Source: Myrmaecium sp. VS I D KN 1 (Eukaryota > Ascomycota > Dothideomycetes > Valsariales > Valsariaceae). From it: a DNA stretch of 64,000 nucleotides. Position 1 is the stretch's first letter. Every line of letters starts with the position of its first letter. This document shows, piece after piece, positions 1 through 10,679 of the stretch. The stretch covers positions 368,093-432,092 of the forward strand of contig JADQAV010000014.1 in NCBI GenBank assembly GCA_019775845.1, written 5' to 3'. The notes under the pieces were generated by a model that saw nothing but the letters and a program-made list of their open reading frames with translations, had not been told where the DNA came from and made no database searches. A program made the position numbers and the translations under genes.

Positions 1-364
1 GGGTAGCATTGAGACCGTGAGAGAAACGCATCATGCGCTTGACGTAGATGAAAAAGAAAAATAACGCTGCGTGGATTCGAGCTTTTGATAGAGTTCTGTG
101 GTAGTAGAAGGGACCTGATGTGATGCAGGGTTGCGCGGTGTCACACATGCGCACGGCTCTTTCCCAAGGGGCGAGACAAGTGTGGGATGTAGATCTGCGG
201 CGAGACATCGTGGTCTTCAGTCGCAGCGATGAGCGGTCGCGGTATAGATATGGTGTTTGACACTCCGACGAAGACGGTGGTGACGCGGCGACTTGGGTAT
301 CTTGAGCTCAAATATATATGTTGGAAGATCTGCTTCGGCTGTCGTATAGGCGGCAGCAGAGTAA
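1..364. other. Downstream flank of the carrier gene, no gene seen
   Basis: This stretch lies beyond the stop codon of the minus-strand mitochondrial carrier and should hold its 3' untranslated region. Short open frames on both strands show no recognisable domain and no codon pattern that I trust. I see no RNA gene or repeat in it. Confidence 0.5.
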
Positions 365-2468
365 TCACTTCAGCTTCAACGCCTTTTTCGAGGATTCGTA
401 GACGACGTAGGTGATCGAAACGGCGGGGACGACCTTGAGCAGGTTCGGCGTGAGCCCGCGGAAGAAGCCGCGGATGCCTTCTTTTTCGAAGGTCTGCTGG
501 GCGACGTCCCGGATGCCGGTGTATGTCCGGGGATGGAGGATGGTTCCTTGGCTTTGGAGGCGGGTTCGAAGGACATTGAGAGGGTAGACTAGGGAAGCAC
601 CGAGGGCGCCGCTCACACCCCCGATCAGGGCGGTGGCCATGGGCCCGGGCTGGGCGTCTGCTTCGTGACATCCACGTTTCTTAGCGTTGCGAAGAGCAAT
701 GGTGCGCTTGAGGAATTCGAAGGTGCCTAGGTCAATGGCGGCGTATGGGAAGATGCCGAACAGTCCCATCGGCAGACCGCGATAGAAAGCAAAAAGGCCA
801 TTGGCTCTCCACATCTTCTTCGCCGTTGCTATGATGAGCTGGTTTCCATGAAGACCGCCTTCTACGGTCTCGCATTGCATCCGGCTACCAGGTTATTAGT
901 GAAAGGAGCACAGGAGAGGTACACGGATTATCCTACAATTTCAAGGTGTCGATGGGGTAGACGAAGAATCTAGGTATGTCAGAAACAGCGTTCATTCTTC
1001 GCAAAAGCCTGAGTCCTTACTGTGAAACCATGCCTGCTATACCGCCAGCGAAGAACTTTGATGATGGATGGATCCTCATGGGATCGTTATGGCCTTCAAA
1101 TCTCGCAAACATCCTTTTCGAAGCCTTGTGTTCATGTTAGAAATGGTGCTCTCAAGATCATCACACTCCTACTCACTTCGTATGAACCGAACTTGATAGC
1201 TGATTCTGGCATGACTTTAACTACGTTCAACCCATTTCCTTTAAAAAAAAATTAGATGAGATCTCCAGAGGTACTAGCAGTGGGCTAAGATCTTACCTGC
1301 GTAGAGGCTTCGCATGCCGCCAGCACGCCATAGTTCCTGCATGGCATTGCTCAAGGGACGGATGGCATTACGCATAGCAACAAAAGGATTGCCGGATTTT
1401 GCAGCCTCCACGGCCTCCTTTGCAACATCTGTCTGGGCGATCAAGTAGACTTTCAGACGATCAAGAGGAGCGGTCGAGGTACGCGAAATGATCCCCGCAA
1501 GGCCTCCCGCCACAAAATACCCTGGATTCGGGACACATGACATTAGCGCCAATTTCAAATATGCCCCCAAGGATGAATCGATGTCGTCTGCCTCTGCCGG
1601 CAGCGTGTCGTAGAGATCTTGTGGGCGGGAGGACCTCATGTCGGGTCGGTCGAGATCATGTGTGCTGGGTAAAGGATCAAGGGGCGGAGGCTGGGGAGGC
1701 TTTGCGATCGCGACAATGGATCCGAAAAATAGGTTAAGAAATGATTTTGCAATACCTAAGCCTTGAATGGTCTCGTCGCTGATCTGAACGTCGCCTTCGG
1801 GGTTCATCTTCATGGCCGAAGAGAAATAAGACAAGATCTCGCTCAGGCTAGGATCGCTAGCAGGCAAGAATAATAGGAAGTCCCTGGTGATGGTGAGCAC
1901 ATGCGCAGATGTTGCCGTCTGCATGTCCTTGAAGCCTTACCTCCATTCGTCGAAGGTGATCACGCCGTCCTTGTTGGTATCGACTTCCGCGAAGAATCTA
2001 TCCAGCTTCGAGTTCGGCACCGCCAATCCGGCATGGGCAAATGCCTGCCGTAGCTCTTTCTTTTCCAGCTTTCCGTCATTATTATGATCGATACTCTTGA
2101 AGAGGTAGTATAGCTCCTGTTCCGTTTGCTTCACGAAGGATTGGAATTCTTGTACAGGGTCAGCAGCTGATAAGAGCACCGTTGCCCGGCAAATCGAAGC
2201 TGACCATTATATGTGATTCGTCCGTCCCCGTCCGTATCCACAGCCTTCAAGACATCCTTTAGGAGTTCGTCGGCTTGTTTTAGAGCTGTTGCGCAGAGAT
2301 CAGCCATTGCCCAACATCCCTCATTCCAAGGACTCGCATACGGTGATCGAGCTTCCTCAGCCCCTTCTTCAGCCCGCGCAGATCAAGGTGACCTTGTCCT
2401 GCGGTGTCCAATGTCCTCCAAAGCTCTTCCACTCGTGCATCCTGTGCATTCGTGGACTCGCCGTCCAT
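365..2468 (-). CDS. SAL1: Calcium-dependent mitochondrial ATP-Mg/Pi-type carrier (Sal1/SCaMC-like)
   Basis: Mitochondrial inner-membrane solute carrier of the EF-hand group, which exchanges ATP-Mg/ADP for phosphate under cytosolic calcium control (family knowledge). I read eight exons: 2468-2342, 2285-2205, 2148-1941, 1883-1297, 1238-1177, 1124-1021, 969-937 and 884-365, giving 573 residues, about the usual length. The N-terminal half holds EF-hand loops: a degenerate DTAGQGHLD, then [18 protein letters not shown] and DTNKDGVIT. The C-terminal half has the three carrier repeats with signatures [19 protein letters not shown] and [11 protein letters not shown], ending in ALKLK. The introns are 51-63 nt, and the longest, at 1239-1296, sits inside the first repeat's SLYAGN segment. 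The start [10 protein letters not shown] precedes the first EF hand directly; an earlier start is possible but unsupported. The gene diverges from the cyclin C gene. Confidence 0.93.
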
Positions 2469-3188
2469 CTTCTCCGAGTACTCAAGGGGGGGATGTAGGT
2501 TATGTCCCGTCGTCTTCGTTCATGGCGGGAATGCTCGAGACTGAGACGGAGGCCCGATGGCACAGCAGGGTCGCGGGGTTCGGAGGCTCACAAGGGGAGC
2601 ATGTGAGGACGAGAACACACCGCGGAAGAGAGACAGAGAAAGAGAGCAAATGCGGTGGGGCCGTCCGGGCCTCAAGCTATGATGTTGGTCTGGAGCGCAG
2701 AGGTTGGCGGGCGTTTTTGCACCAGGACCGAAACGTTTAAGCGACCCAGCGGCAGCCCTGTGAGCTTGAGGCGATTACATACGAGAAGACACCGGCCCGA
2801 ACCGTGCCCATGAATAGGTAGAGAATCCACGACAGGACAGGATCCGGCGCCGATAGTTCCTGGCTGCAGCGGTTCGTGAGATGATAAGGATTCGCTCCTC
2901 TACAAGCTGTTACTGTGGTGGGCATCTGCGCATTTCGCTATTGCATTGGTCGCCGGCTGCCGCTGTTCTGGGCGTGTACCTCTCTCTATCTTGAGCCGGC
3001 ACCTCATCCTCCGTACCGGCCTTCGAAGCTTGCACTTCATATCTTTTCTACAACCTCACCTTCTTTTCTTTTGTGGTTATTTCCATTTCTTCTGGCTGTC
3101 GATTTTCTACTGCATCAAACGTCTCATGGTCCATTGACATTCGCGTTCTGCACTCTCTGTAAAAGGCTCGTCATTCTTGCTGGCGGCG
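2469..3188. promoter_or_regulatory. Divergent intergenic region between carrier and cyclin C genes
   Basis: About 720 bp separates the two divergent start codons, so promoters and 5' leaders of both must lie here. The part next to cyclin C is pyrimidine-rich (around 3046-3100), common in fungal leaders. An open frame covers part of the carrier-proximal half but has no recognisable product. No specific operator was identified. Confidence 0.5.
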
Positions 3189-4223
3189 ATGGCGGCTAGC
3201 TACTGGCATTCCACTCAACGGCAATACTGGACTTTTACGAAGCAGTCCCTTGCGGACAGGAGGAAAAAACTCGAAGATGCGGAGCGACATTTGATCCAGC
3301 AATACCCGCTTCCGGACCGGCGGTTACTGAGCATCTACTTCTACAACCGTAAGGCGCCAACCACGCTTCCCGCCGGCTACAACTGACCGACTGTGGCAGA
3401 AATGCAGAAACTCGTGAGAACGATCACGGTCAGACAGCAGGCCTTGGCGACCGCGCAAGTCTATATCCGACGGTTCTATACGAAAGTCGAGATTAGACGG
3501 ACGAGCCCGATGTTGGTCGTTGCCACCGCGGTGTACATGGCCTGCAAGATGGAGGAGTGTCCTCAGCACATACGAATCATCTCAGCAGAAGCCAGGAACC
3601 ATTTGCAAGCAGGTACGTGCATAGCCATATTCCCATCCATGAGAGAAAAGCATGGGCCGAAAACCACCCCCCTTACTAACCGAGATACAGATTCCGGCTC
3701 ATTCGAGACGGCCAAGATTGGCGAATGCGAGTTTTCGATTATATCGGAGATGAATTCCCAACTCATCGTCCATCACCCCTATCGCAGCTTGGCCGATCTG
3801 CAGCAGGCATTTCCGCTCACCTCGGAGGAGCACAATCTGGCGTGGTCGGCCATCAACGACCACTACTTCACAGATCTGCCCCTTTTATATCCCCCGCACG
3901 TGATCGCCATCACCGCAATTTTTCTGGCAGTGGCCCTCCGGCCCACGCAGGTTGGCCTTCAATCGCATTCGACCACCGCCGCGAATGCCTTGCAAGCTTT
4001 GGGCAACGCTCGAGCCGGGGCTCAACCGCAGCCTCCCAGCGGACAGCAAAGCCGGGTGCAAAAGCTTGTCAACTGGATCGCGGACAGCGCGGTGGAGATT
4101 GAAGCCATCGTCGACTGCACGCAGGAATTGATTTCGTTATACGAGGTTTGGGAGCAATATAACGATAAGACATGTCGAGATGCGATCGCCAGGCTTGTCA
4201 AAGGACGCAGTTTGGATAAATGA
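3189..4223 (+). CDS. ssn8: Cyclin C, RNA polymerase II holoenzyme cyclin-like subunit (Ssn8)
   Basis: Cyclin partner of Cdk8 in the Mediator kinase module, a nuclear regulator of transcription (family knowledge). Exons 3189-3348, 3400-3612 and 3691-4223 give 301 residues. The N-terminus [16 protein letters not shown] is the conserved Ssn8 start; an in-frame ATG four codons upstream (3177) is less likely. The first cyclin box carries the family block [17 protein letters not shown] followed by an MACKMEEC helix. The second box runs from the FSIISEM segment to the FLAVALRP helix. Both introns split codons cleanly (N-Q-M and A-D-S junctions) and are 51 and 78 nt. No catalytic residues are expected in a cyclin. 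The C-terminal part after the second box ([15 protein letters not shown]) is low complexity, as in other filamentous fungi. Confidence 0.95.
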
Positions 4224-6334
4224 CTACGTACTCAGGGACGGCATGGGGTTGAATAGCAGCCTGCTGGGGGTTTGACTGCGAGGTGGTGCGGAGTTGCAAC
4301 GACGATAGATACCCCACTGATTTATTTCAACGTTCGCTGTTTCTCTTCACCGAATGAACAGTTGACAAGTTTCTGGACGCCAATATCAACCTACAACAAC
4401 ATTCCATTGTGTACAATGCTTATTCGCAAGTCGGCCGTTTATACGGGGCTGAGCCGGCACAGCCTGAAGGAGGGAGTTTCCGGCACGCCGTCTGTTCGTC
4501 GGAGGCTGTGCTTCCCCGAGAGATCCCGCACTTCGTACTGCCAGGTACTTAGGGCTTGGTCGGAGCGACATCCCCCGCGACAGGATCTTGAACCGGGCTA
4601 CAAGTGAACCCTCCATCAGACAAGATAAGTTAACCGCCTGGGCGCGTAGCATCCAAACCACCGTTCGCCATCCATCATGCTCCTGAGTGGATGCGGGCGG
4701 GCACACCCTAATGGCATCGAGGATTGGCATCGAAGATTGGAACGATGCCCGTCGCACCTTGCTGCTTGCGGGTGATCCGCATCGCCTCATCCCCTCCGGA
4801 CCGCTTCTCGACCGGCCGTCCGGCTGGACTACCACCTACAAGCAGCAGGGATGCACGACCCTGCTGCCGATGACGGGGTACCGCCGACCACCTACCTACC
4901 AGCCAGCAGTAGCCCATGGAAGCTTGCGCTTCCACACGGGTACTCACGTAGCAACATGCACGCTCCCGAAAACGAAGAGTCTCGGTCCCCCCATCCCTCG
5001 ACGATCTCTCCTCTTTCATTGGATGTAGCAAACGGTGAGAGAAGTCGTAGGGCTCGAGGGACAGACGGCTTTGCCAGCGCATCGCTGTGAAGAAAGCCAA
5101 CTAGATAACGACGTCCCTTCCACGGTGAGGGACACTCTGACGCAGGAGAACAAAGTCACCAACGGGTGCTAAGCTAGCGGTCAAGATAAACAACATAGCG
5201 GAAACTCTTTTACATGCGTGGTGGGCATGATGCAAAGGGAGGGAGGGAGAGAGCGGTCAGGCCAGCAGCCAACCTCGCTGCGAGCGCAAGCTGGCGGGAG
5301 AGGGGAAGGAGGAGGGAGGGGAGACGAGGGGGATGAAGGCGGGCGGGCGGGCGAGATGAGGGAGGGTGGCACTGGTGGGTGATGGCGGTCTTGGCATGCA
5401 GTGGGGCTGCTCTGTGCCTGATCTCGTTGGTCCCTGGCGCCCCTGTTGTGCTGGTCGAGAGGGCTCATGTTTCATGCAGAAGCGCTGGGTCCCCCGCCAG
5501 CAGCAGGTGTAGCCGCGGAACGCAGGGCCAGGAGGTTGGTATATCGAGGCTTGTATGGATAGGCAGTACCGGATGATGGACAGGTCACTAGTACCTACAT
5601 ATAGTACTGCATTCAGCGTATCAGATGGGAGGTAGTATATGTCCTTTGAAGAGTTACCGACCTTATATACCTATTCCGAAGCAAGTTACTCCCCGTAGAT
5701 AGATAATTTACGGAGCGGACAGCCAAATCTCCAGCGAGGGATGCGCAAATTAACTCGCCGTGGGCGTTCAGCAAGTCGAATCAGGTGCTTGCGACGGCCG
5801 CAGGTGGACGAGCGGCCCTAGAAGACGCTGGGCTGGCCCTAAGACCCTCTAGGCCAGCCGCCAAAGTGGCAGCGATCGCTTCCGCCCATCCCGCCTGCGT
5901 CCTAGCGGGCATCGTAGCGCACCAGGTGGCAAAACCCGCCCGCCCTCGCTGCCCATTTGTATCTCCCCGCCTCACACACACACACACGCAACCCAGTCTT
6001 CCACTTTCCTCTGTTCTTCCTGGCGTCTCCTTCTCACAACCTCTCAACAACAACATCAACCGTTACCGCTTCGTTTCTCATCGCACGCTTTTACGAACAG
6101 CTATAATTCGCTTTCGCATCTTCGCAAATAGCTTTATTTCTCTTCGATCCCGACCGTCCGCTCGCATCTTCGCCCCCTTCTCGCTGACCTGTTGCCTTGT
6201 TGTGGTCATTCCACTGTCGAGCGAATCCCTCCACCATCGGCTGACGACCAGTACTTCCTGTCATCATCGAATAAGAACGCCAGCCTCACCCGCATCTCGA
6301 CTACCCCATAATCTGTACTCCATACCTCTCTACA
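4224..6334. other. Gene-poor region and long leader of the next gene
   Basis: About 2.1 kb without a supported gene. The first part is the 3' flank of cyclin C. Open frames between 4270 and 5100 overlap on both strands and look like chance frames. Purine-rich tracts of GAGG/GGGA lie at 5238-5345. From about 5960 the plus strand becomes pyrimidine-rich and CAAC-rich, with a short CA repeat near 5973-5987. This is typical of a long fungal 5' leader for the gene starting at 6335. Confidence 0.5.
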
Positions 6335-6980
6335 ATGGCAACCGTCTTCTATGGCAACGTGCACCATCCGGCGCACCTCAACAACCACTCCCACAACCAC
6401 CACGGCGGTCGCTCGCGGAGGACTCCGCGCGTGCCGTCGAACAACCACAAACAGTTCCGTCCCGTCCGGAGCCCGAAGGAGGTTGCTGAGCCTGTCAATG
6501 TGAGCGCATGGCGTCGGGACTTCGAGGCGGCTCGTTCGTTTGACCTCGAGGACGACGAAATCTTCTGTCCATTCCATCTCTTGACCGACGACGATGTAAG
6601 TCTTACCCCGTCCGTTCATCATCGCATGCATCGCCGCATGTCGCGCTGTGGACAGTCCATGCTAACGTCGCCTCAACCAGCTCCAATCTATTCACTCTTC
6701 CGGCTCCGACCGTTCTTCGCTCTCCAGCGGCTCTCCCGAGTCTTCTCCCCTCCAACATCAGCTCCAGCCCACTCCCAGCTTCGTTTTGTCCACTGCCAAC
6801 CCTTACGCTCCTGCTGGGTTCCCTCAGACGACGCAAACAAAACTCCACCAGCCTTTGGCCCAGCGAACCCGCAACGCGATCCCGATCGTCGACCCTAGCA
6901 CACGCACGGTGACCAGCCCACCCCCTTCGGTCTCCCCCGCTCGGCAGATGCAACAACAATTCATTCCCCGGCGCTGGTAA
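6335..6980 (+). CDS. Conserved small disordered fungal protein, function unknown
   Basis: Two exons (6335-6595 and 6681-6980) with an 85-nt GT...AG intron give 186 residues. I recognise the layout as a conserved hypothetical protein of filamentous fungi, not a named family. The N-terminus MATVFYGNVHHP is rich in His and Asn. A central acidic segment DLEDDEIFCPFHLLTDDD crosses the splice site into LQSIHSSGSDRSSLSSGSPE. A Ser/Pro-rich part with QPTPSF, AQRTRNAIPIVDPSTR and PPPSVSPAR follows, and the end is the basic-aromatic FIPRRW. There is no transmembrane segment or catalytic motif, and most of it should be disordered. The Ser/Pro motifs could be phosphorylated. The start sits after a long CT-rich leader and is in frame with the conserved block. 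The role is not known to me. Confidence 0.8.
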
Positions 6981-8562
6981 ACTGCGGTGCAGAGACCAGA
7001 TACGTTTTTAATTCGACTTCGTTTGCGACTTCGTTGACTTGGGCTGGTTCGGTACCCTTTATCATCCAATCTGTTCGACCTTTTTTTCCGGGCAATTCCC
7101 TTCCGGAAGACTTTTTCGTCTTGCCGCTACGATTTCTTTGTACAAATCAACGACTTCATCATCTTTTCTTTTTCCTTCCGGGATACCAAATCGGCTTCTG
7201 GGCGACGGCGTTGCACACTTTGCGCGAGAAAACGAACTCTTTCTCTCTCTCTTGTCCTCTCTCTCTCTCTCTCCATTGTTTCGGATTAGAGCGCATCTGG
7301 TCTTTCTGTACATCTCCCGCAGCGGTTGTTCCTTCGTCATGATGGGGTTGGTCTGCCATTTCACGGTGTTTTGGGGGGGTAGGTGGGGAAAGGTTTTGAC
7401 ATCTTTGGGAGGAAGGGGTTGGGAGGTTTTTGTTTTGGGACGGCGGGTGGAGGGGGGTGTCTTTTTTTTCTTTTTGTCACAGAAAGAAAATCTTTTTCTT
7501 TTTTCTTGGTTACAGGATGGTGTTTTTGTGTCTCGTAGCGTCTGCTGCTCGTGATATTTTATCATCTTCTGTCATGTTTTTCCTTCTGTGTTTCGTCTTT
7601 TCTGTTTTCTTGGTTTTGTATTTTTGCATACCACCACTGGGCTTTTTCTTTTGGGTCCGATGGGTAGAATTTCTTTTTGTGTAACTAGTTACATATATAC
7701 GGAATTGGTTCTTTTCTCTCTCTGACTTCTCTCTCTCTCTTCAGAGTAGCATTAGGATGGGGTTAGGGGGGTGGATTACTCGTGGTCTCTTTGTCTACAT
7801 ACCACGTATATACCAGACCAGAACAATCGGCGAAGAAACGGTTTTTATACCTTAGGTATACTTGGATTTTCATGGAAGTGAGTGCGTGTGAACTGGGCTG
7901 CTTTTTACTCGTGTGTGTTAGTTTTTTTGCTCTTTTTTCCGCTTCTCTATCTTGCTTGTGTTTTTTTTTTTTTTTTTTATACCTTTTGCACTTCCTTCGG
8001 ACTTCTATCCTATTTGTTCCTCCTATAGACGGTTTTTTGAAGCACATACCTGATATCGTCTTATATGTACTAGTATATTCACGTGCGTCTGCCTGTATAA
8101 GAGTGTCTTCTGACCTTTCTGTGTCTGGAGAAGATTGAGGTTTTATATAGTACTTCTTTGGTCTGGTTTACGCATTCTTCGTGGTCTTCATCTCTCCCTT
8201 TTTTTGCGGCTCTCTCTTCACGTCTTGAAATTTGAGAGGTATCACATAACAGGAACTGGTTTTTCAACTTCACTTCCGATCCCAGGTAGGCGGCTTCTGC
8301 TTGGACGCTGAGGTTCTCCTCCACATTCAATCCAAACCGACCATTCCTCCTCCAATCCTACTCCGTTGTACATTTTCAAGTATGATAAAATACCCTCCCC
8401 TCCGATTTAGGAACTAACCCGGGCGGTAATTCATTCATCTACCTTCTCCCTTCTCTGCTTTTGCCGTTCTGGAATGGTGGTGGGATGAGGGGTGGAAGAG
8501 GAGGGGGAGAAGGATGGTGGAAGGGGAGGAAGGCGAAGAAGAGGATAGATGATGGGAGGGAA

Positions 8563-8608
8563 TGAGTGAGTGAGTGAGTGGAGGATGGAGTGATGAGTGA
8601 GTGAGTGA
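8563..8608. repeat. GAGT tandem repeat
   Basis: Two blocks of the tetranucleotide GAGT, about four copies each, separated by a short interruption. This is an intergenic microsatellite with no evident function. Confidence 0.85.
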
Positions 8609-9063
8609 ATGACAGAGTCATGAAACTAATCACGTCTATCTATCTATCCGTGTTATTGTTCTTCGCACGGAGTGAACCCTGAGACATGTCTTTTCATAGG
8701 CATCACTGAATCTTGATGAAGTGATCTCCAAAGGATAAGTATGGTGGGGATGGGGATGCAGTTTGCGCCTGTTGAGGAGAGAGGATTGAGGGGATTGGCC
8801 GCCGGTTCTTGGAGGTTCCTCTCGTTCGAACCCTCACCATTAAGCGGAGCGGATTACGTATTCCAGGCACGGGGAACGGGGAACAGCACATGGGGGAACT
8901 ACTGTGTGAGAGCCTCGTAGCAACGGATGCATTCCACATAATAGTGAAGAGATCCATGGACGTGCGGAGTCTTCTCCATCGCCCCGACGAAGGTCGATCA
9001 CCGGGCATGACAATTGCGCGCGCGATCTTTGGCTGGCTGGCGGGCTTGGTAGGAGGGGGGCGA

Positions 9064-9071
9064 TGACGTCA
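9064..9071. promoter_or_regulatory. CRE/ATF-type palindrome TGACGTCA
   Basis: A perfect 8-bp TGACGTCA lies about 405 bp upstream of the start codon of the small mitochondrial protein gene. This is the consensus site for CREB/ATF bZIP factors such as fungal Atf1/AtfA. The sequence match is direct; binding is inference. Confidence 0.45.
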
Positions 9072-9476
9072 GTTGGGGAAGGTTCCCAATGAAGCAACCA
9101 ACGGGGCGGGAACGACATCATCATCATCCATCACTCATCGCTCATCGCTCATCGTCACACACATCACAGCCGAGGCATTTCCGTTGTTCCGCCCTCTTGG
9201 CCTTCTATCCGACCGGTAATTAGTTAATAGATAGGAATTCGTCTTCTTCTTCCTTCTTATAAGCTTTCACTCCCTCCCCCCTCCCTACATCTTGTGATTT
9301 GTGAACACTTCCTCCATTAACCTTGAAGCTCTCCTCCATTCCCCTCTCCTTACCAACAAGCTACCCCGCGCTTTATCGAGCTCTTACTCCTCCCACCCGA
9401 AGTCACTACCTACATCCCAGTACCTTCGAACGTACCCATACATCACCCGCCACACCACACAACCACCATCTCCATC

Positions 9477-10103
9477 ATGACTGCCATCAGGAACTTCGCC
9501 CTCGCCGCCCGCCGTGCTCCTCTCTGCGCCACTGCTCTCCGGTCGAGAGCTGCGTTCAGCACGTCCGCGGCCCGGTTTGCAGGCAAGGAGGACCGTCTGA
9601 GTATGTGAAGTCATCATCCCCCGACCCAGCTTTCCGTTCCCCCGAATCGCTTGGACCTTGAAGAGGAATTGGGCTCTTTGGAGCTCCGGACAGCTCCTAC
9701 GGTTCAGTAACCATCAATGGGCTGCATGCCTATTCGAGTCCAGGTTCATCGCGATGGTTCGCCATGTCAAGAAATGATCAATTGCTAACGAGCGCTTTCG
9801 CAGATGTGGACGGCCGTTCCGAGGAGGCCGAGGCACACAAGGAGGACCTCTTGAAGAAGCAGAAGGAGGGCAAGGGTCACTGGAAGGATGAATTGGCCTC
9901 GAACAGCGAGTCGATCGTACGTCTTACCCTCACCTAAACACCTAGCTGGAGGTTTCTCCGACACCCTCATGGTAACACCAGCGGCTAACCCTGCATCCTA
10001 TCCCCTGCAGATCAAGGCCGAGCGCGGCGAGATCGACGCGTCGGAAGAGACGATCAAGAAGCTCCAAGAGGAGTCCGCCAAGGTGTCTCAGGAGCAGAAA
10101 TAG
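9477..10103 (+). CDS. Small mitochondria-targeted conserved protein, unknown function
   Basis: Three exons (9477-9600, 9804-9916, 10011-10103) give 109 residues. The first intron has a clear GCTAAC branch-like sequence at 9785-9790, shortly before its acceptor; the second has one near 9993. The N-terminus MTAIRNFALAARRAPL is rich in Arg and Ala and lacks acidic residues, and it ends in an AFSTSAARFA stretch typical of a mitochondrial presequence and its cleavage region. The mature part is highly charged and helical (KEDLLKKQKEGKGHW, KLQEESAKVSQEQK), with a conserved-looking centre DELASNSESIIKAERGEID. It resembles a small family found in filamentous fungi. The general style recalls the ATPase-inhibitor group, but I do not see that family's inhibitory motif and do not assign it. 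Confidence 0.82.
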
Positions 10104-10679
10104 GAATGAGAACCCGGAGAGTTCCTTTTCCCAGCATAGCTCCGCCACATACGACGACATGTCCATGACCAGATTCTGCCTCTCGATTGGCTTCCTTATG
10201 GCTGGGCTCGTCGTGCTATTTTTTTCCTTTCTTTGGCGCCGGCGAAGTTCGTGACGGTCTCGCAGCGGATATTGGGTTCAGGCATGGCGTGTGGCCCCCC
10301 GTCTGCGCTGGGGCTCGTGCCTGTAATGAAAAATGATAAGATGATGATGGCTTGAAGGGCTAGGCTGGTTCCGATTGCGCTGAGTGGGCGGATTGCGGAA
10401 TCCCGACCCTGTCTGACGTGAATATTGTAGGATGGATTCATGGTGCAGTCGCTCTGTATGTATATAGGCGTATTGTTACTGGTTGATGCCAAACGTTGAG
10501 GTTTGAAACCATAGCTTTTTTTTCGGGGTTTGTGACATGTTATACGCCGCTTTCACTGTTTATATCATCGAAACAAGGTTTATGCCACGTACCCACATTC
10601 TACATGTCCTATATCTGATCGATCCTTACCGGCCACTGCAAGTCCCATGAACCACCCCTTCCTTCATGTAGGTACATAT
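10104..10679. other. Convergent 3' region, no gene seen
   Basis: The gap lies between the stop codons of two convergent genes, so it should hold both 3' untranslated regions. Short frames on the minus strand have no recognisable content. Confidence 0.5.

Larger units (their letters stand above)
6981..9476. other. Long T-rich 3' flank and promoter of the next gene
   Basis: About 2.5 kb with no supported gene. The first 1.2 kb or so is strongly T- and TC-rich on the plus strand: a TC repeat lies near 7230-7270 and a run of T near 7960-7978. This fits a long 3' untranslated region of the preceding gene followed by a spacer. GAGT tandem repeats occur at 8563-8608. The last part, with a TGACGTCA site and a run of tcatcgc-like repeats near 9118-9152, is the promoter and leader of the gene at 9477. 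Confidence 0.5.

Noticed and set aside
8815-8835. GTTCGAACCC resembling a tRNA B box
   Set aside because: The flanking bases do not form a T-stem on either strand, and no A box or acceptor stem was found.
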